NCBI RefSeq assembly: GCF_020026895.1
Contig: NZ_JAINZW010000002.1
Coordinates: 62,001-126,000, forward strand
Source: Novilysobacter selenitireducens
GTDB lineage: Bacteria; Pseudomonadota; Gammaproteobacteria; Xanthomonadales; Xanthomonadaceae
Reading direction: 5' to 3'
Length of the DNA: 64,000 bases
The translations under genes were made by a program, and so were the position numbers. The first letter of the stretch is position 1. The number at the start of each line of letters is the position of its first letter. Positions 44,317 through 53,689 of this stretch are shown here, piece by piece. Below the pieces are notes generated by a model. That model worked only from the letters and a program-made list of their open reading frames with translations. It was not told the origin of the DNA and searched no databases.

Positions 44317-45663
44317 CTAGGCGGGTCGAGAACCCTCGACACGCACCTGCAGCCAGCCGTCCGTCACCCGTGCCTCGAGGGCATCACCCGGCGCGGTGTC
44401 GAGCACGCTGCGCACCACCTGGCCCGACTCGTGCCGGACGATCGAATAGCCGCGCGCGACGGTCGCCAGTGGACTCACCGCCTCCAGCGAGCGTGCCACC
44501 GCGCGCAGCCGCAACGCCTCGTGGCCCAGGCGCCGCGCGATGCAGGCCTGTGGCCGGGGCGCGAGCGAAGCGAGGCGCTCACGCAATTGCGCCAGGCGCC
44601 GCCGCGGGTGGGCCGCGCGCAGAACGGCATCGGCATGGCGCAGCCGGGCCCGTTCGTGCTCCGCGCGATTTCGCCACGCCGCATGCAGGCGGCGCAGGGC
44701 TTCCTCCTGGCGACGCGCCAGCAGCTGCAGCCGCGCCTGCGGCCGTAATGCGTTGAGCCGCAACGCGGCCCGGTCGGCGGCCTGGATTGCACGCTGCAGC
44801 CGGTGCGCCTGCAGCGTTCGCGTGCGGCCGTGCAGGACCCGCAGCCGCGCGAGCAGGTCATCGCGGCTGGGCACCAGCAATTCAGCCGCGACCGAGGGTG
44901 TCGGTGCGCGCAGGTCGGCGGCGAAATCCGTCAACGAAAAATCCGTCTCGTGGCCGACGGCCGAGACGACCGGCACGCCGCAGCCGGCCACGGCACGCGC
45001 GAGCGCCTCGTCGTTGAATGCCCACAGGTCCTCCAGCGAGCCGCCGCCGCGCGCCAGCACGATGACGTCGTAGCGGGCGCAGGCGTCGGCCCGCAGCAGC
45101 ATGTCGCGGATCTGCGCGGCCGCGGAATCGCCCTGCACGGGTACGGGCAGCACGTCCACTTCGACCAGCGGGAAGCGGCGCGCCAGCACGCTCAGCACGT
45201 CCCGCACCGCCGCGCCGGTGGGCGAGGTGATCAGCGCAATCCGTCGTGCGTGCAGGGGCAGGGGGCGCTTGCGGTCGTCGTCGAACAGGCCCTCCGCGGC
45301 CAGCCGGGCCTTCATCTCCTCGAACGCGCGGCGCAGCGCGCCTTCGCCGGCCTCCTCCATGTGGTCGAGCACCATCTGGTACTCGCCGCGTGCCTCGTAC
45401 AGCGTGAGCCGTCCGCGCACGAGCACGCGCATGCCCTCGCGTGGCTGGAACTTCAGCCACGTGCTCTTGGGCTTGAACATCGCCGCGCGGACCTGCGCGC
45501 GCGCGTCCTTCAGCGTCAGGTACAGGTGGCCCGAGGCGGGCCGCGCCACGTTGCCGAGTTCGGCCTCCACCCACACCGCCGGGAAGCTGCCTTCCAGAAG
45601 GTCGCGTGCCAGCGTGTTGAGCTGGCTGGGGGTCAGGACGGCGTTGGGGTTGTCGCGGGTCAT
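44317..45663 (-). CDS. xseA: Exodeoxyribonuclease VII large subunit
   Basis: XseA with XseB degrades single-stranded DNA from both ends. The 448-residue protein has an N-terminal OB fold ([24 protein letters not shown], then [18 protein letters not shown]), the catalytic core with [31 protein letters not shown] and [21 protein letters not shown], a long Arg-rich coiled coil and the C-terminal GYSIVRH segment. I start it at ATG 45663 ([16 protein letters not shown]); the minus frame remains open for over 1.8 kb upstream but that part is antisense to ispG. xseB is not adjacent. Confidence 0.95.
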   Translation of the reverse strand: MTRDNPNAVLTPSQLNTLARDLLEGSFPAVWVEAELGNVARPASGHLYLTLKDARAQVRAAMFKPKSTWLKFQPREGMRVLVRGRLTLYEARGEYQMVLDHMEEAGEGALRRAFEEMKARLAAEGLFDDDRKRPLPLHARRIALITSPTGAAVRDVLSVLARRFPLVEVDVLPVPVQGDSAAAQIRDMLLRADACARYDVIVLARGGGSLEDLWAFNDEALARAVAGCGVPVVSAVGHETDFSLTDFAADLRAPTPSVAAELLVPSRDDLLARLRVLHGRTRTLQAHRLQRAIQAADRAALRLNALRPQARLQLLARRQEEALRRLHAAWRNRAEHERARLRHADAVLRAAHPRRRLAQLRERLASLAPRPQACIARRLGHEALRLRAVARSLEAVSPLATVARGYSIVRHESGQVVRSVLDTAPGDALEARVTDGWLQVRVEGSRPA

Positions 45664-45749
45664 CGGGAAGGGGCGCCGGTGGCTGGATACCGTACCCCAC
45701 CGCACCGGGCGGGTCACGCCGTTGGATAGTGTCGAAGTGGTCGATACAG

Positions 45750-45935
45750 CTCCCTCCCCTGTTTGCAGGGGGTGAGGAGGTCCGCTCGCGAGCCATGGCT
45801 CGCGGTCCGACGAACGACCGCCGGCTGTGCCGGCGGGCCGGGCAGGCTGGGGAGGGGTGCTCTTCATACGACTCATTACGACGCCGCCCAACAGCACCCC
45901 CTCCCAACCTCCCCCTGCAAGCAGGGGGAGGGGCC
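45750..45935. mobile_element. MITE-like element with long inverted ends and a central palindrome
   Basis: The left end (CTCCCTCCCCTG then TTTGCAGGGGGTGAGG) and the reverse complement of the right end (CCCCTCCCCCTG then CTTGCAGGGGGAGG) match at most positions over about 28 bp. Inside are an 18-bp perfect palindrome (45787-45804, centred on GAGCCATGGCTC) and another inverted pair (45845-45861 with about 45892-45908). No coding frame is present and I see no clear target-site duplication. It could be a non-autonomous mobile element or an intergenic repeat. Confidence 0.5.
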
Positions 45936-45956
45936 ACGGCACTCGCGATCGGGTGG

Positions 45957-45978
45957 CCGCGGCGGAAGCCGCTCCTAC
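45957..45978 (-). repeat. Single type-A hairpin repeat upstream of ispG
   Basis: Read on the minus strand it has GTAGGAG, stem GCGGC/GCCGC and loop TTCC. It lies where a -35 box of an ispG promoter would be expected. Confidence 0.6.
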
Positions 45979-45999
45979 AGGAGGCGCGGGGCGCGGCGG

Positions 46000-46011
46000 T
46001 ACAATGCGCGG
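46000..46011 (+). promoter_or_regulatory. Candidate -10 box of a leaderless ispG transcript
   Basis: TACAAT (46000-46005) ends exactly 6 nt before the ispG ATG, the same sequence and spacing as at era. No Shine-Dalgarno sequence and no good -35 are visible. Confidence 0.35.
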
Positions 46012-47280
46012 ATGAATTTCGACGCCTTGCCGCCCTGTTCGACCCCGCCCTACGGCCCCCAGCCACGCCGCATCACGCGGGGCGTGGAGATCGGCGGCGT
46101 GCGGGTGGGCGGCGGCGCGCCGGTGGTCGTGCAGTCGATGACCAACACCGACACCGCCGATGTCGCCGGCACGGCCCAGCAGGTGGCCGACCTGTGGCGC
46201 GCGGGCTCGGAGATGGTGCGCATCACCGTCAATACCGCCGAGGCGGCGGCCGCGGTGCCGCGCATTGCCGACCGGCTGGCGATGATGGGCGTGTCGGTGC
46301 CGCTGATCGGCGATTTCCACTACAACGGCCACCAGCTCCTGACCGCGGAACCGGCGTGCGCCGAGGCGTTGGCCAAGTACCGCATCAACCCGGGCAACGT
46401 CGGCTTCGGCAAGAAGAAGGACAGCCAGTTCGCCACGCTGATCGAACTCGCGATCCGCCACGGCAAGCCGGTGCGGATCGGCGCCAACTGGGGTTCGCTC
46501 GACCAGGCGCTGGCCGCACAGCTGATGGACGAGAACCATGCGCGGACCGAGCCCTGGGACGCCGGCCGTGTGCTGCGCGAGGCGCTCATCCGGTCTGCGC
46601 TCGACTCGGCCGACCGCGCCGTCGAACTGGGCCTTCCGGCCGACCGCATCGTGCTCAGCGCCAAGGTCAGCGGCGTGCAGGAGCTGATCGCGGTGTACCG
46701 CGAGCTCGCCACCCGCGGCGACTACGCATTGCACCTGGGCCTGACCGAAGCCGGCATCGGCAGCAAGGGCATCGTCGCCTCCAGCGCCGCGCTGGGCGTG
46801 CTTCTGCAGGAAGGCATCGGCGACACGATCCGCATTTCGCTGACGCCCGAACCCGGCCAGTCGCGCACGCACGAGGTCATCGTCGCGCAGGAGCTGCTGC
46901 AGACCATGGGCTTGCGTGCGTTCACGCCGATGGTGACGGCCTGCCCGGGCTGTGGCCGCACCACCAGCACGTTCTTCCAGGAGCTGGCGCAGCGGGTGCA
47001 ATCGCACGTGCGCGCGAAGATGCCGGTGTGGAAGGTCAGCCACCCCGGCGCGGAGAACCTGACACTCGCGGTGATGGGGTGCGTGGTCAACGGGCCGGGT
47101 GAATCGCGCCACGCCAACATCGGCATCTCGTTGCCCGGCACGGGCGAGGCGCCCTCGGCACCGGTGTTCGAGGACGGTGAAAAGACCGTCACCCTGAGGG
47201 GTGAGAACATCGCCAGCGAATTCGTTGCGCTGATCGATGACTATGTCGAACGAAAGTACGCCGCCCGGGGCACCGGCTGA
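46012..47280 (+). CDS. ispG: 4-hydroxy-3-methylbut-2-en-1-yl diphosphate synthase (IspG/GcpE)
   Basis: IspG is the penultimate enzyme of the MEP isoprenoid pathway and carries a [4Fe-4S] cluster. The 422-residue protein has [30 protein letters not shown] at the N-terminus, HYNGHQLL, the cysteines in [16 protein letters not shown] (two) and the third in GCVVNGPGE, and is longer than E. coli IspG (372), as in Xanthomonas homologues. The ATG at 46012 follows a -10 box by 6 nt. Its last 38 bases overlap the next gene. Confidence 0.95.
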   Translation: MNFDALPPCSTPPYGPQPRRITRGVEIGGVRVGGGAPVVVQSMTNTDTADVAGTAQQVADLWRAGSEMVRITVNTAEAAAAVPRIADRLAMMGVSVPLIGDFHYNGHQLLTAEPACAEALAKYRINPGNVGFGKKKDSQFATLIELAIRHGKPVRIGANWGSLDQALAAQLMDENHARTEPWDAGRVLREALIRSALDSADRAVELGLPADRIVLSAKVSGVQELIAVYRELATRGDYALHLGLTEAGIGSKGIVASSAALGVLLQEGIGDTIRISLTPEPGQSRTHEVIVAQELLQTMGLRAFTPMVTACPGCGRTTSTFFQELAQRVQSHVRAKMPVWKVSHPGAENLTLAVMGCVVNGPGESRHANIGISLPGTGEAPSAPVFEDGEKTVTLRGENIASEFVALIDDYVERKYAARGTG

Positions 47281-48034
47281 CCGCAGCTCCGAGGGCCCGG
47301 TCCGCAGGGCCTTCCACCTCAAGCTCTGGACGTTCCTGGTCGAAGGCCGGTTCGGCCTGAACTTCCTGCGCCGGTACTGGCGCAGGCTGCTGCTGGTATT
47401 CGTCGCGCTGCTGCTGCCGCTGTGGGGCTTTGCCGAACTGGCGGACGAGGTGGCCGATGGCGAGCCGTTCGGCTTCGACGAACCCCTGCTGCGCGCGGCG
47501 CATGCGCTGGCCGCGCCCGACGCCAACCGCTTCTTTTCGGTCGTCACGCACCTGGGCTACGAGTGGTTCGTGGTGCCGTTCGACGTGGTGCTCGTGCTGG
47601 TGCTGGCGTGGAAAGGGCGGATGCGCGAAGGGTTGTTCGCGGGGCTCGCGCTCGGCGGCTCGGCGTTGCTGAACATGGCGACCAAGCAGCTTTACGCACG
47701 CGCGCGGCCGGACCTGTGGACTTCGCTGTTGCCGGAAGACACCTACAGCTTCCCGTCGGGCCATGCCATGGGCTCGATGACGATGGCGGCGGTGGTCATC
47801 CTGCTGGCGTGGCGGACGCGCTGGCGCTGGCCGGTGCTCGTGGTCGCCGGCGCCTTCGCGGTGCTGGTGGGCGCTTCGCGCGTGTACCTCGGCGTCCATT
47901 TCCCGTCCGACATCCTGGCCGGCTGGACCGCGGCGTGGGCGTGGACGGTGGCGGCGTTCCTCATGGTGTTCCACCACCACCGGCACCCGTGGGAGCGGCC
48001 CGATGCGTCGGCGGATGATCCGGAGGATGTGTAG
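47243..48034 (+). CDS. PAP2-family membrane phosphatase
   Basis: The 263-residue membrane protein has several hydrophobic spans and the three phosphatase motifs: [20 protein letters not shown] and [16 protein letters not shown]. It probably removes phosphate from a lipid such as undecaprenyl diphosphate, phosphatidate or phosphatidylglycerol phosphate at the periplasmic face. It starts inside ispG (ATG 47243; ATG 47237 is an alternative), an overlap of 38 nt. If it acts on undecaprenyl diphosphate the pairing with an isoprenoid gene would make sense, but that is inference. Confidence 0.88.
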   Translation: MSNESTPPGAPADRSSEGPVRRAFHLKLWTFLVEGRFGLNFLRRYWRRLLLVFVALLLPLWGFAELADEVADGEPFGFDEPLLRAAHALAAPDANRFFSVVTHLGYEWFVVPFDVVLVLVLAWKGRMREGLFAGLALGGSALLNMATKQLYARARPDLWTSLLPEDTYSFPSGHAMGSMTMAAVVILLAWRTRWRWPVLVVAGAFAVLVGASRVYLGVHFPSDILAGWTAAWAWTVAAFLMVFHHHRHPWERPDASADDPEDV

Positions 48035-48108
48035 GGGCGGGCTCGAGCCTGAACGCGTAGGACTGAAGAAGCCGGCAATCCAGGCCGTCCGCATGCTTCC
48101 CGAAAAGC

Positions 48109-48213
48109 CGTCATTCCCGCGAAGGCGGGAATCCAGGGACGTTGTTTTCAGCGGTATACGATCGACGGGGTCAAGGCGATACGTCCATGGATCACCGCCT
48201 ACGCGGGACGACG
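48109..48213. repeat. dRS3-like inverted repeat pair
   Basis: The left half (48109-48138) contains ATTCCC, eight bases, then GGGAAT (48113-48132), the exact format of the Neisseria dRS3 repeat. The right half (48185-48213; GGATCACCGCC to GCGGGACGACG) looks like a degenerate inverted copy. The rest of the 265-bp gap to the next gene is featureless. Confidence 0.55.
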
Positions 48214-48299
48214 CCATAGGCTTTCCCTAGCAGTCCCGCCTCGCGGGGATCACGCCGGAAACAACGGTCCCCTGCCTTGCGCAGAAGCGGACGATCCGC

Positions 48300-49199
48300 C
48301 TATTCGCCCGGCTTGGCCGCCTCGACTGGCGCCTGCGTGGCCGCCCGCCGTGCCAGCTGTGCCTCGCGATGCGCGATGTAGGCGTTGGCGGCGAAGATGA
48401 TGCCGGCGCCGGTCACGGTCCAGCGGTCGACGGCCTCGCCGAACAGGAAGAAGCCGAGGGTCGCCACGATCGGCAACTGCATGAAGCTGATCGGCGTCAG
48501 TGCCGAGACGTCGCCGAGCTTCAGCGCACGCGTCCACAGCATGTGCCCACCGGTGCCCAGCACGCCGGCGGCGACCACCCACAGCCAGGTGATGCCCTGC
48601 GGCCACTCCCAGACGGCGACCGCCGGCAGCAGCGACAGGGGCACCCAGAACAGCGTGGTCAGGATGACGATGCGGTCGGCCGGCTCGGTGCGCGAGAGCT
48701 GCTTGATCTGGATGGCGACGATGCCGCTGAGCACCGCGGCCGAGACCGCGACCAGGCTGCCCATCGTGAAACCCGCCGTGCCGGGCCGCACGATCACCAG
48801 CACGCCGATGAAGCCGACGATGACCGCCGCCCAGCGCCGCATGCGGACCTGCTCGCCCAGCCAGATGACGGCGGCAATCGTCACGAACAGTGGCGTCGAG
48901 TACGACAGCGAAACGGCCTGCGCCAGAGGCAGGTGTCCGATGGCCCAGAAGCCGCAGAACATCGACACCACGCCGATCAGGCAGCGGATGAAGTAGCGCG
49001 GCAGTTGCTGCGTGCGCAGCAGGCCCGGGCCGTGGTGCAGAAGCAGCGGCAGCGCGGCGACAAGGCCGAAGAAGTTGCGGAAGAACGCGATCTCGAACGT
49101 GTGCAGCGTCTCCGACGCCAACCGGATCGCGATCACCATGAAGGCGAAGAACGCGGTGCTGCCCAGCATCAGCAGCGCGGCGCGGGTGTGGACGGTCAT
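48300..49199 (-). CDS. EamA/DMT-family transporter
   Basis: The 299-residue inner-membrane protein has about ten hydrophobic helices arranged as two EamA repeats (LLMLGSTAFFAFMVIAIRLAS at the start of the first, GSLVAVSAAVLSGIVAIQIKQLS at the start of the second). The drug/metabolite transporter superfamily carries amino acids, nucleobases or drugs outward; the substrate is not readable. The ATG at 49199 lies 25 bp after murB, so it may be the last gene of the minus-strand block from 53248. Confidence 0.88.
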   Translation of the reverse strand: MTVHTRAALLMLGSTAFFAFMVIAIRLASETLHTFEIAFFRNFFGLVAALPLLLHHGPGLLRTQQLPRYFIRCLIGVVSMFCGFWAIGHLPLAQAVSLSYSTPLFVTIAAVIWLGEQVRMRRWAAVIVGFIGVLVIVRPGTAGFTMGSLVAVSAAVLSGIVAIQIKQLSRTEPADRIVILTTLFWVPLSLLPAVAVWEWPQGITWLWVVAAGVLGTGGHMLWTRALKLGDVSALTPISFMQLPIVATLGFFLFGEAVDRWTVTGAGIIFAANAYIAHREAQLARRAATQAPVEAAKPGE

Positions 49200-49224
49200 G
49201 GGCACGGGCGCGGCGATATCAGAC

Positions 49225-50304
49225 TCACCAGCGTGCGCCGACGACCCGCGGCTCCGGTTCCAGCGCCACGCCGAACCGCTCCTGCACCGAGGCGGCGATG
49301 TCGCGTGCCAGGCCCAGCAGTTCAGCGCCGGTGGCAGCGCCATGGTTCACCAGAACGAGCGCGTGCGCGTCGGCCACGCCCGCGTCGCCGCGGCGGTGCC
49401 CCTTCCAGCCGCAGGCATCGATCAGCCAGGCCGCCGACAGCTTGCTGCGCGGGCCGTGCGGCGCTTCGCCGTGAGCGAGCGCGTCGGCGGGGAAGGGCGC
49501 CACCGGGAACACAGGCAGCCGCGGGTACTTCTCGCACAACGCGTCGGCCTGCGCGGCCGGCACGATCGGGTTCTTGAAGAAGCTGCCGGCGTTGCCAAGC
49601 ACGGCGGGGTCGGGCAGCTTGCTGCGGCGGATCGCGATGACGGCGTCGGCCACCTGCCGCGGGGTCGGCGCGGCGAGGCCCGCGGCGGCGAGGGCCTCAC
49701 CCAGTCCTGCGTAGTCGACCCGCACCTGCGCCTGCCGCGACAGGAGGAACTCCACCGCCGTGACGATGAAGCGGTCGGGTTGGCGCTTGAACAGGCTGTC
49801 GCGGTAGCCGAAGCCGCAATCCTCCGCGGGCAGGCGGTGCCACGCGCCCGTTGCCGGTTCGAACGCTTCGACGGCGTGGATGCGCTCACACACTTCCACG
49901 CCATACGCGCCGATGTTCTGGATCGGCGCGGCACCGACCGTGCCGGGGATCAGCGACAGGTTCTCAAGGCCACCCAGCCCGCGCGCCAATGTGTCCATCA
50001 CGAAGCCGTGCCAGTTCGCACCGGCTTCGGCCCGCAGCACGACGTCGGTGCCATCTTCGGAGACCACCGAAACCGCATCGCCGGTCAGCACGAGGACCGG
50101 CACGTCCGGGTCGCCGCCGAACAGCAGGTTGCTGCCGCCGCCGACCAGCAGCGGCGTGGTGCCGGCGAAGCCGTCCCGCGCCAGCACGTCCGGCAGCATG
50201 CGCGCGTCGGCCACTTCGGCCAGCAGCGACGCGCGCGCAGGCACGCCGAAGGTGTTGCGGTGGGTCAGCGCGGCATCGCGGACGATGCGGACGGCGTCGC
50301 TCAT
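49225..50304 (-). CDS. murB: UDP-N-acetylenolpyruvoylglucosamine reductase
   Basis: MurB makes UDP-MurNAc, using FAD and NADPH, for peptidoglycan synthesis. The 359-residue protein begins with RNTFGVPARA, has LVGGGSNLLF for FAD binding, the GLENLSLIPGTVGAAPIQNIGAYG motif, and the proton-donor Ser in NAGSFFKNP. The C-terminal SAAWLIDACGWKG and NHGAATGAELL segments mark the type I enzymes. It lies 39 bp after pyrD on the same strand. Confidence 0.96.
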   Translation of the reverse strand: MSDAVRIVRDAALTHRNTFGVPARASLLAEVADARMLPDVLARDGFAGTTPLLVGGGSNLLFGGDPDVPVLVLTGDAVSVVSEDGTDVVLRAEAGANWHGFVMDTLARGLGGLENLSLIPGTVGAAPIQNIGAYGVEVCERIHAVEAFEPATGAWHRLPAEDCGFGYRDSLFKRQPDRFIVTAVEFLLSRQAQVRVDYAGLGEALAAAGLAAPTPRQVADAVIAIRRSKLPDPAVLGNAGSFFKNPIVPAAQADALCEKYPRLPVFPVAPFPADALAHGEAPHGPRSKLSAAWLIDACGWKGHRRGDAGVADAHALVLVNHGAATGAELLGLARDIAASVQERFGVALEPEPRVVGARW

Positions 50305-50343
50305 GCGGCGTGGGTCCGGTGGAATCGGGTCACGCGAGGCTGC

Positions 50344-51405
50344 TCAGACCGTCGGCGGCATGTTGCCGCGGCTGGGGGCGAACTTGCGGCGGCGGATGGC
50401 TTCCACGCACTCGTGCACCAGCTCCGGCCCCCGATAGACCAGGCCGGTGTACAGCTGTACCAGGTTCGCGCCCGCGGCCATCTTGGTGACCGCGTCGGCA
50501 CCCGACAGGATGCCGCCCACGCCCACCAGCGGAATGGCCTCGGGCAGGCGCGTGCGCATCATCCGCAGCACGGTGGTGGACTGGCCCATCAGCGGGCGGC
50601 CCGAAAGGCCACCCGGCTCCTCGGCGTGGCGCGCGCCTTCGACGGGCAGGCGCGACACGGTGGTGTTGGTGGCGATGACGCCATCGACCTCCAGCTCGGC
50701 CAGGACGCGGGCGCAGGCCTGGATGTCGTCGTCCGACAGGTCCGGCGCGATCTTGACCAGCATCGGCACCCGCTTGCCGTGCTTGGCGCCGAGCCGCTCC
50801 TGCTCCTCGCGCAGCGTGCCGATCAGGCGGCGCAGCAGTTGCTCTTCCTGCAGTTCGCGCAGGCCGGCGGTGTTGGGCGAGGAGATGTTGACGGTGATGT
50901 AGTCGGCCAGCGGGTATACGCGCGCCAGGCAGTACATGTAGTCGCCGTCGGCAATCTCGTTGGGCGTGTCCTTGTTCTTGCCGATGTTGATGCCCAGCAG
51001 GCCACCACCGGGGCGGCGGGCGCGCTCGACGTTGCGCACCAGTGCGTCGACGCCGGCGTTGTTGAAGCCCAGTCGGTTGATGACGGCCTGGTGCTCGGGC
51101 AGCCGGAACATGCGCGGCTTCGGGTTGCCCGGCTGCGCCTTGGGCGTGACCGTGCCGACTTCGACGAATCCGAAGCCCAGCGACAGCAGGGCGTCGATGT
51201 GTTCGCCGTTCTTGTCCAGCCCGGCGGCCAGGCCGACCGGGTTGGGGAAGTCCAGCCCGAACGCGCTGGTGGGCAGCGGCTCGGGGGGGCGGCCGACCAG
51301 CGGGTTGATGCCGGTGCGGTACGCGAGCTCCAGCGCACGCAGGCCCAGCCCGTGGGCGCGCTCGGCATCGAAGTTGAACAGGAACGGGCGCGCCAGCTTG
51401 TACAT
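50344..51405 (-). CDS. pyrD: Dihydroorotate dehydrogenase (quinone), class 2
   Basis: PyrD oxidises dihydroorotate to orotate in pyrimidine synthesis and passes electrons to ubiquinone. The 353-residue FMN protein has the class 2 N-terminal membrane-binding helices ([20 protein letters not shown]), [23 protein letters not shown], the catalytic Ser in [10 protein letters not shown], and the [12 protein letters not shown] phosphate-binding loop. It is 4 bp downstream of the DUF4190 gene and 39 bp upstream of murB. Confidence 0.96.
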   Translation of the reverse strand: MYKLARPFLFNFDAERAHGLGLRALELAYRTGINPLVGRPPEPLPTSAFGLDFPNPVGLAAGLDKNGEHIDALLSLGFGFVEVGTVTPKAQPGNPKPRMFRLPEHQAVINRLGFNNAGVDALVRNVERARRPGGGLLGINIGKNKDTPNEIADGDYMYCLARVYPLADYITVNISSPNTAGLRELQEEQLLRRLIGTLREEQERLGAKHGKRVPMLVKIAPDLSDDDIQACARVLAELEVDGVIATNTTVSRLPVEGARHAEEPGGLSGRPLMGQSTTVLRMMRTRLPEAIPLVGVGGILSGADAVTKMAAGANLVQLYTGLVYRGPELVHECVEAIRRRKFAPSRGNMPPTV

Positions 51406-51409
51406 GCGG

Positions 51410-51694
51410 TCAGTGTGTCATCCAGCTGAGCCAGGCGAGCCCGCCGAAGAACATCAGGAATACCATCACGGCCAGTACCGCGACCAGCAGGTTGGTCCAG
51501 CCCAGCACCAGCCCGGCGACGGCGAGCGCATCGCCGTCGACCGTGCCGGCACCGCGCCGGATCTCCCCGCGCGCCACGTGCCCGGTGACCACAGCAACCA
51601 CGCCGCCCACGAGGGGCAGCGCGAACCACGACAGGATGCCGAACACGAGGCTGATGACCGCGGCCGTGCTGGTGCGTGGGGCGGGGGTGTTCAT
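51410..51694 (-). CDS. DUF4190-type small membrane protein
   Basis: The 94-residue product has two hydrophobic segments (about 12-37 and 58-90) separated by the [12 protein letters not shown] loop typical of DUF4190 proteins. These are small inner-membrane proteins of unknown function. It sits 4 bp before pyrD and 21 bp after the aldehyde dehydrogenase gene, so it is probably cotranscribed with both. Confidence 0.8.
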   Translation of the reverse strand: MNTPAPRTSTAAVISLVFGILSWFALPLVGGVVAVVTGHVARGEIRRGAGTVDGDALAVAGLVLGWTNLLVAVLAVMVFLMFFGGLAWLSWMTH

Positions 51695-51715
51695 GTCACC
51701 GGGCTCCGCGGCGGG

Positions 51716-53248
51716 TTACAGGTCGAACTTGATGCCCTGGGCCAGCGGCAGGTCGTTGGAGTAGTTGATGGTGTTGGTCTGGCGGCGCATGTACGCCTTC
51801 CAGGCGTCCGAGCCGGACTCGCGGCCGCCACCGGTCTCCTTCTCGCCGCCGAACGCACCGCCGATCTCCGCACCGGACGTGCCGATGTTGACGTTGGCGA
51901 TGCCGCAGTCGCTGCCGGCGGCCGACAGGAAGGCTTCGGCGTGGCGCAGGTCGGTGGTGAAGCACGCCGAGGACAGGCCCTGCGGCACCGCGTTCTGCAT
52001 GTCGATGGCTTCTTCCAGCGTGCTGTACTTCATCACGTACAGGATCGGCGCGAAGGTCTCGGTCTGCACGACCTCGGCATCGTTGGACAGGCCGGTGACG
52101 ATCGTCGGCAGCACGAAGTTGCCCTTGCGGTCGACGCGCGCGCCGCCGGTCTCGACCTTGCCGCCCGCGGCCTTGGCCTTCTCGACCGCGTCCAGGTAGG
52201 CCTGCACGCCATCGGCGCTGTTGAGCGGGCCCATCAGGTTCTTCGGGTCGGTCGGGTCGCCGATCTTGCCTTCGACCTGCTTGTAGGCCGCCACCAGCTT
52301 GGCCAGCACGTCGTCATAAATCGCTTCGTGGATGAAGACGCGGCGCGTGGTGGTGCAGCGCTGGCCGGCGGTGCCGACGGCGCCGAAGACGATCGCCGGG
52401 ATCGCCAGCTTCAGGTCGGCGGTCTTGTCGACGATCATCGCGTTGTTGCCGCCCAGTTCCAGCAGCGAACGGCCCATGCGGCGCGCGACGCGCTCGCCGA
52501 CGTGGCGGCCGACCTTGGTGGAGCCGGTGAAGCTGACCAGCGCGACGCGCTTGTCGTCGACGAACTCCTGCGCCAGGTCGGTGCCGGCATCGTTGAACAG
52601 GAAGAAGATGTCCGGGAAGCCGGCCTTCTGCAGCGCCTCGTTGCAGATCTTCATCGAGGCGATCGCCGACAGCGGGGTCTTGGGCGACGGCTTCCAGATG
52701 CAGATGTCACCGCAGACGCCGGCGACGAACGCGTTCCACGCCCAAACGGCGACCGGGAAGTTGAACGCCGAGATGATCCCGACGATGCCCAGCGGGTGCC
52801 ACTGCTCGTACATGCGGTGGCCGGGGCGCTCGGAGTGCATCGTCAAGCCGTACAGCTGGCGCGAGAGACCGACGGCGAACTCGCCGATGTCGATCATTTC
52901 CTGCACTTCGCCGTCGCCCTCGGGCTTGGACTTGCCCATTTCCAGCGCGACCAGCGAACCCAGCGCGTCCTTGTGGGTGCGCAGCGCGTCGGCGCACAGG
53001 CGGATCGCCTCGCCGCGGCGCGGCGCCGGGGTGGTGCGCCAGACCTTGAAGGCGGCCTGCGCGCGCTCCAGGATGGTTTCGTAGTCGTCCTTCGAGGACG
53101 CCTGCACCCGCGCCAGCACTTCGCCGTCGGTCGGGTTGATCGGCTCGAGGATGCCGGCATCGGCGGTCCTGGCCCATTCGCCATTGCCGAGGTAGGTGCC
53201 GGATTCGGTGCCGGTCAGGCCGAGGGCGGTGAGGACGGGATGGGTCAT
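51716..53248 (-). CDS. ALDH7-family aldehyde dehydrogenase (aminoadipate semialdehyde / piperideine-6-carboxylate type)
   Basis: The 510-residue protein has [16 protein letters not shown] and [10 protein letters not shown] in the cofactor site, [11 protein letters not shown] with the general base Glu, and the nucleophilic Cys in GQRCTTTRR. The C-terminal [35 protein letters not shown] motif is characteristic of ALDH7, whose bacterial members oxidise 2-aminoadipate semialdehyde in lysine breakdown. I start at ATG 53248. It is the first gene of the minus-strand block. No other lysine-catabolism gene is nearby, so the pathway is inferred. Confidence 0.9.
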   Translation of the reverse strand: MTHPVLTALGLTGTESGTYLGNGEWARTADAGILEPINPTDGEVLARVQASSKDDYETILERAQAAFKVWRTTPAPRRGEAIRLCADALRTHKDALGSLVALEMGKSKPEGDGEVQEMIDIGEFAVGLSRQLYGLTMHSERPGHRMYEQWHPLGIVGIISAFNFPVAVWAWNAFVAGVCGDICIWKPSPKTPLSAIASMKICNEALQKAGFPDIFFLFNDAGTDLAQEFVDDKRVALVSFTGSTKVGRHVGERVARRMGRSLLELGGNNAMIVDKTADLKLAIPAIVFGAVGTAGQRCTTTRRVFIHEAIYDDVLAKLVAAYKQVEGKIGDPTDPKNLMGPLNSADGVQAYLDAVEKAKAAGGKVETGGARVDRKGNFVLPTIVTGLSNDAEVVQTETFAPILYVMKYSTLEEAIDMQNAVPQGLSSACFTTDLRHAEAFLSAAGSDCGIANVNIGTSGAEIGGAFGGEKETGGGRESGSDAWKAYMRRQTNTINYSNDLPLAQGIKFDL

Positions 53249-53396
53249 CGGGGGGCTACTCCTTGGGATTGCGCCGCGCGTGGAGGCTGCGCGGACGAGG
53301 GCGGGGCGGAAACGGATAAAGAGAAGCAGGCTGGCGAAACCGGGCCCTGGGGCCACTGCACGTCTCCCAGCCACTCATCTACCCACTCCTGCTCTG

Positions 53397-53473
53397 TGGC
53401 GACCCCGACACGATTCGAACGTGTGACCTTCCCCTTAGGAGGGGGACGCTCTATCCAGCTGAGCTACGGGGCC
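53397..53473 (-). tRNA. tRNA-Arg (anticodon CCT)
   Basis: The minus strand reads GGCCCCG (acceptor), GCTC..GAGC (D arm), an anticodon arm with loop CTCCTAA giving anticodon CCT, a T arm with GTTCGAATC, the pairing CGGGGTC, discriminator G and an encoded CCA. Length is 77 nt. It decodes AGG, a rare codon in such a high-GC genome. Confidence 0.95.
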
Positions 53474-53689
53474 GTGGCCGGGACGGGCCCGGTCAGCCCC
53501 GGGATTTTCGCATGGGGGCGGTGTCGGGGGCCAATCGGCCGCGCAATCCCGGGCGCAAAGGTAGGTGGAGCGAAGGGATACCCAGCGCTTCCAGCTGTCG
53601 GCCTGGCGTCGCGGCCGGGGCGCCGGACCCAGGCCGGTCCGAAGCTGCCAAGCGTCCCGGTTGATGCGTATCGCGCTGCTCAACCCATC

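Larger units (their letters stand above)
45664..46011. other. 348-bp divergent intergenic region between xseA and ispG
   Basis: No gene is supported here. The region holds a MITE-like element (45750-45935), one inverted type-A hairpin repeat (45957-45978) and a -10-like TACAAT (46000-46005) directly before ispG. Confidence 0.7.

Noticed and set aside
45664-47547. N-terminal extension of xseA
   Set aside because: The frame remains open upstream of ATG 45663, but the added part is antisense to ispG and does not resemble exonuclease VII; the canonical N-terminus starts at 45663.
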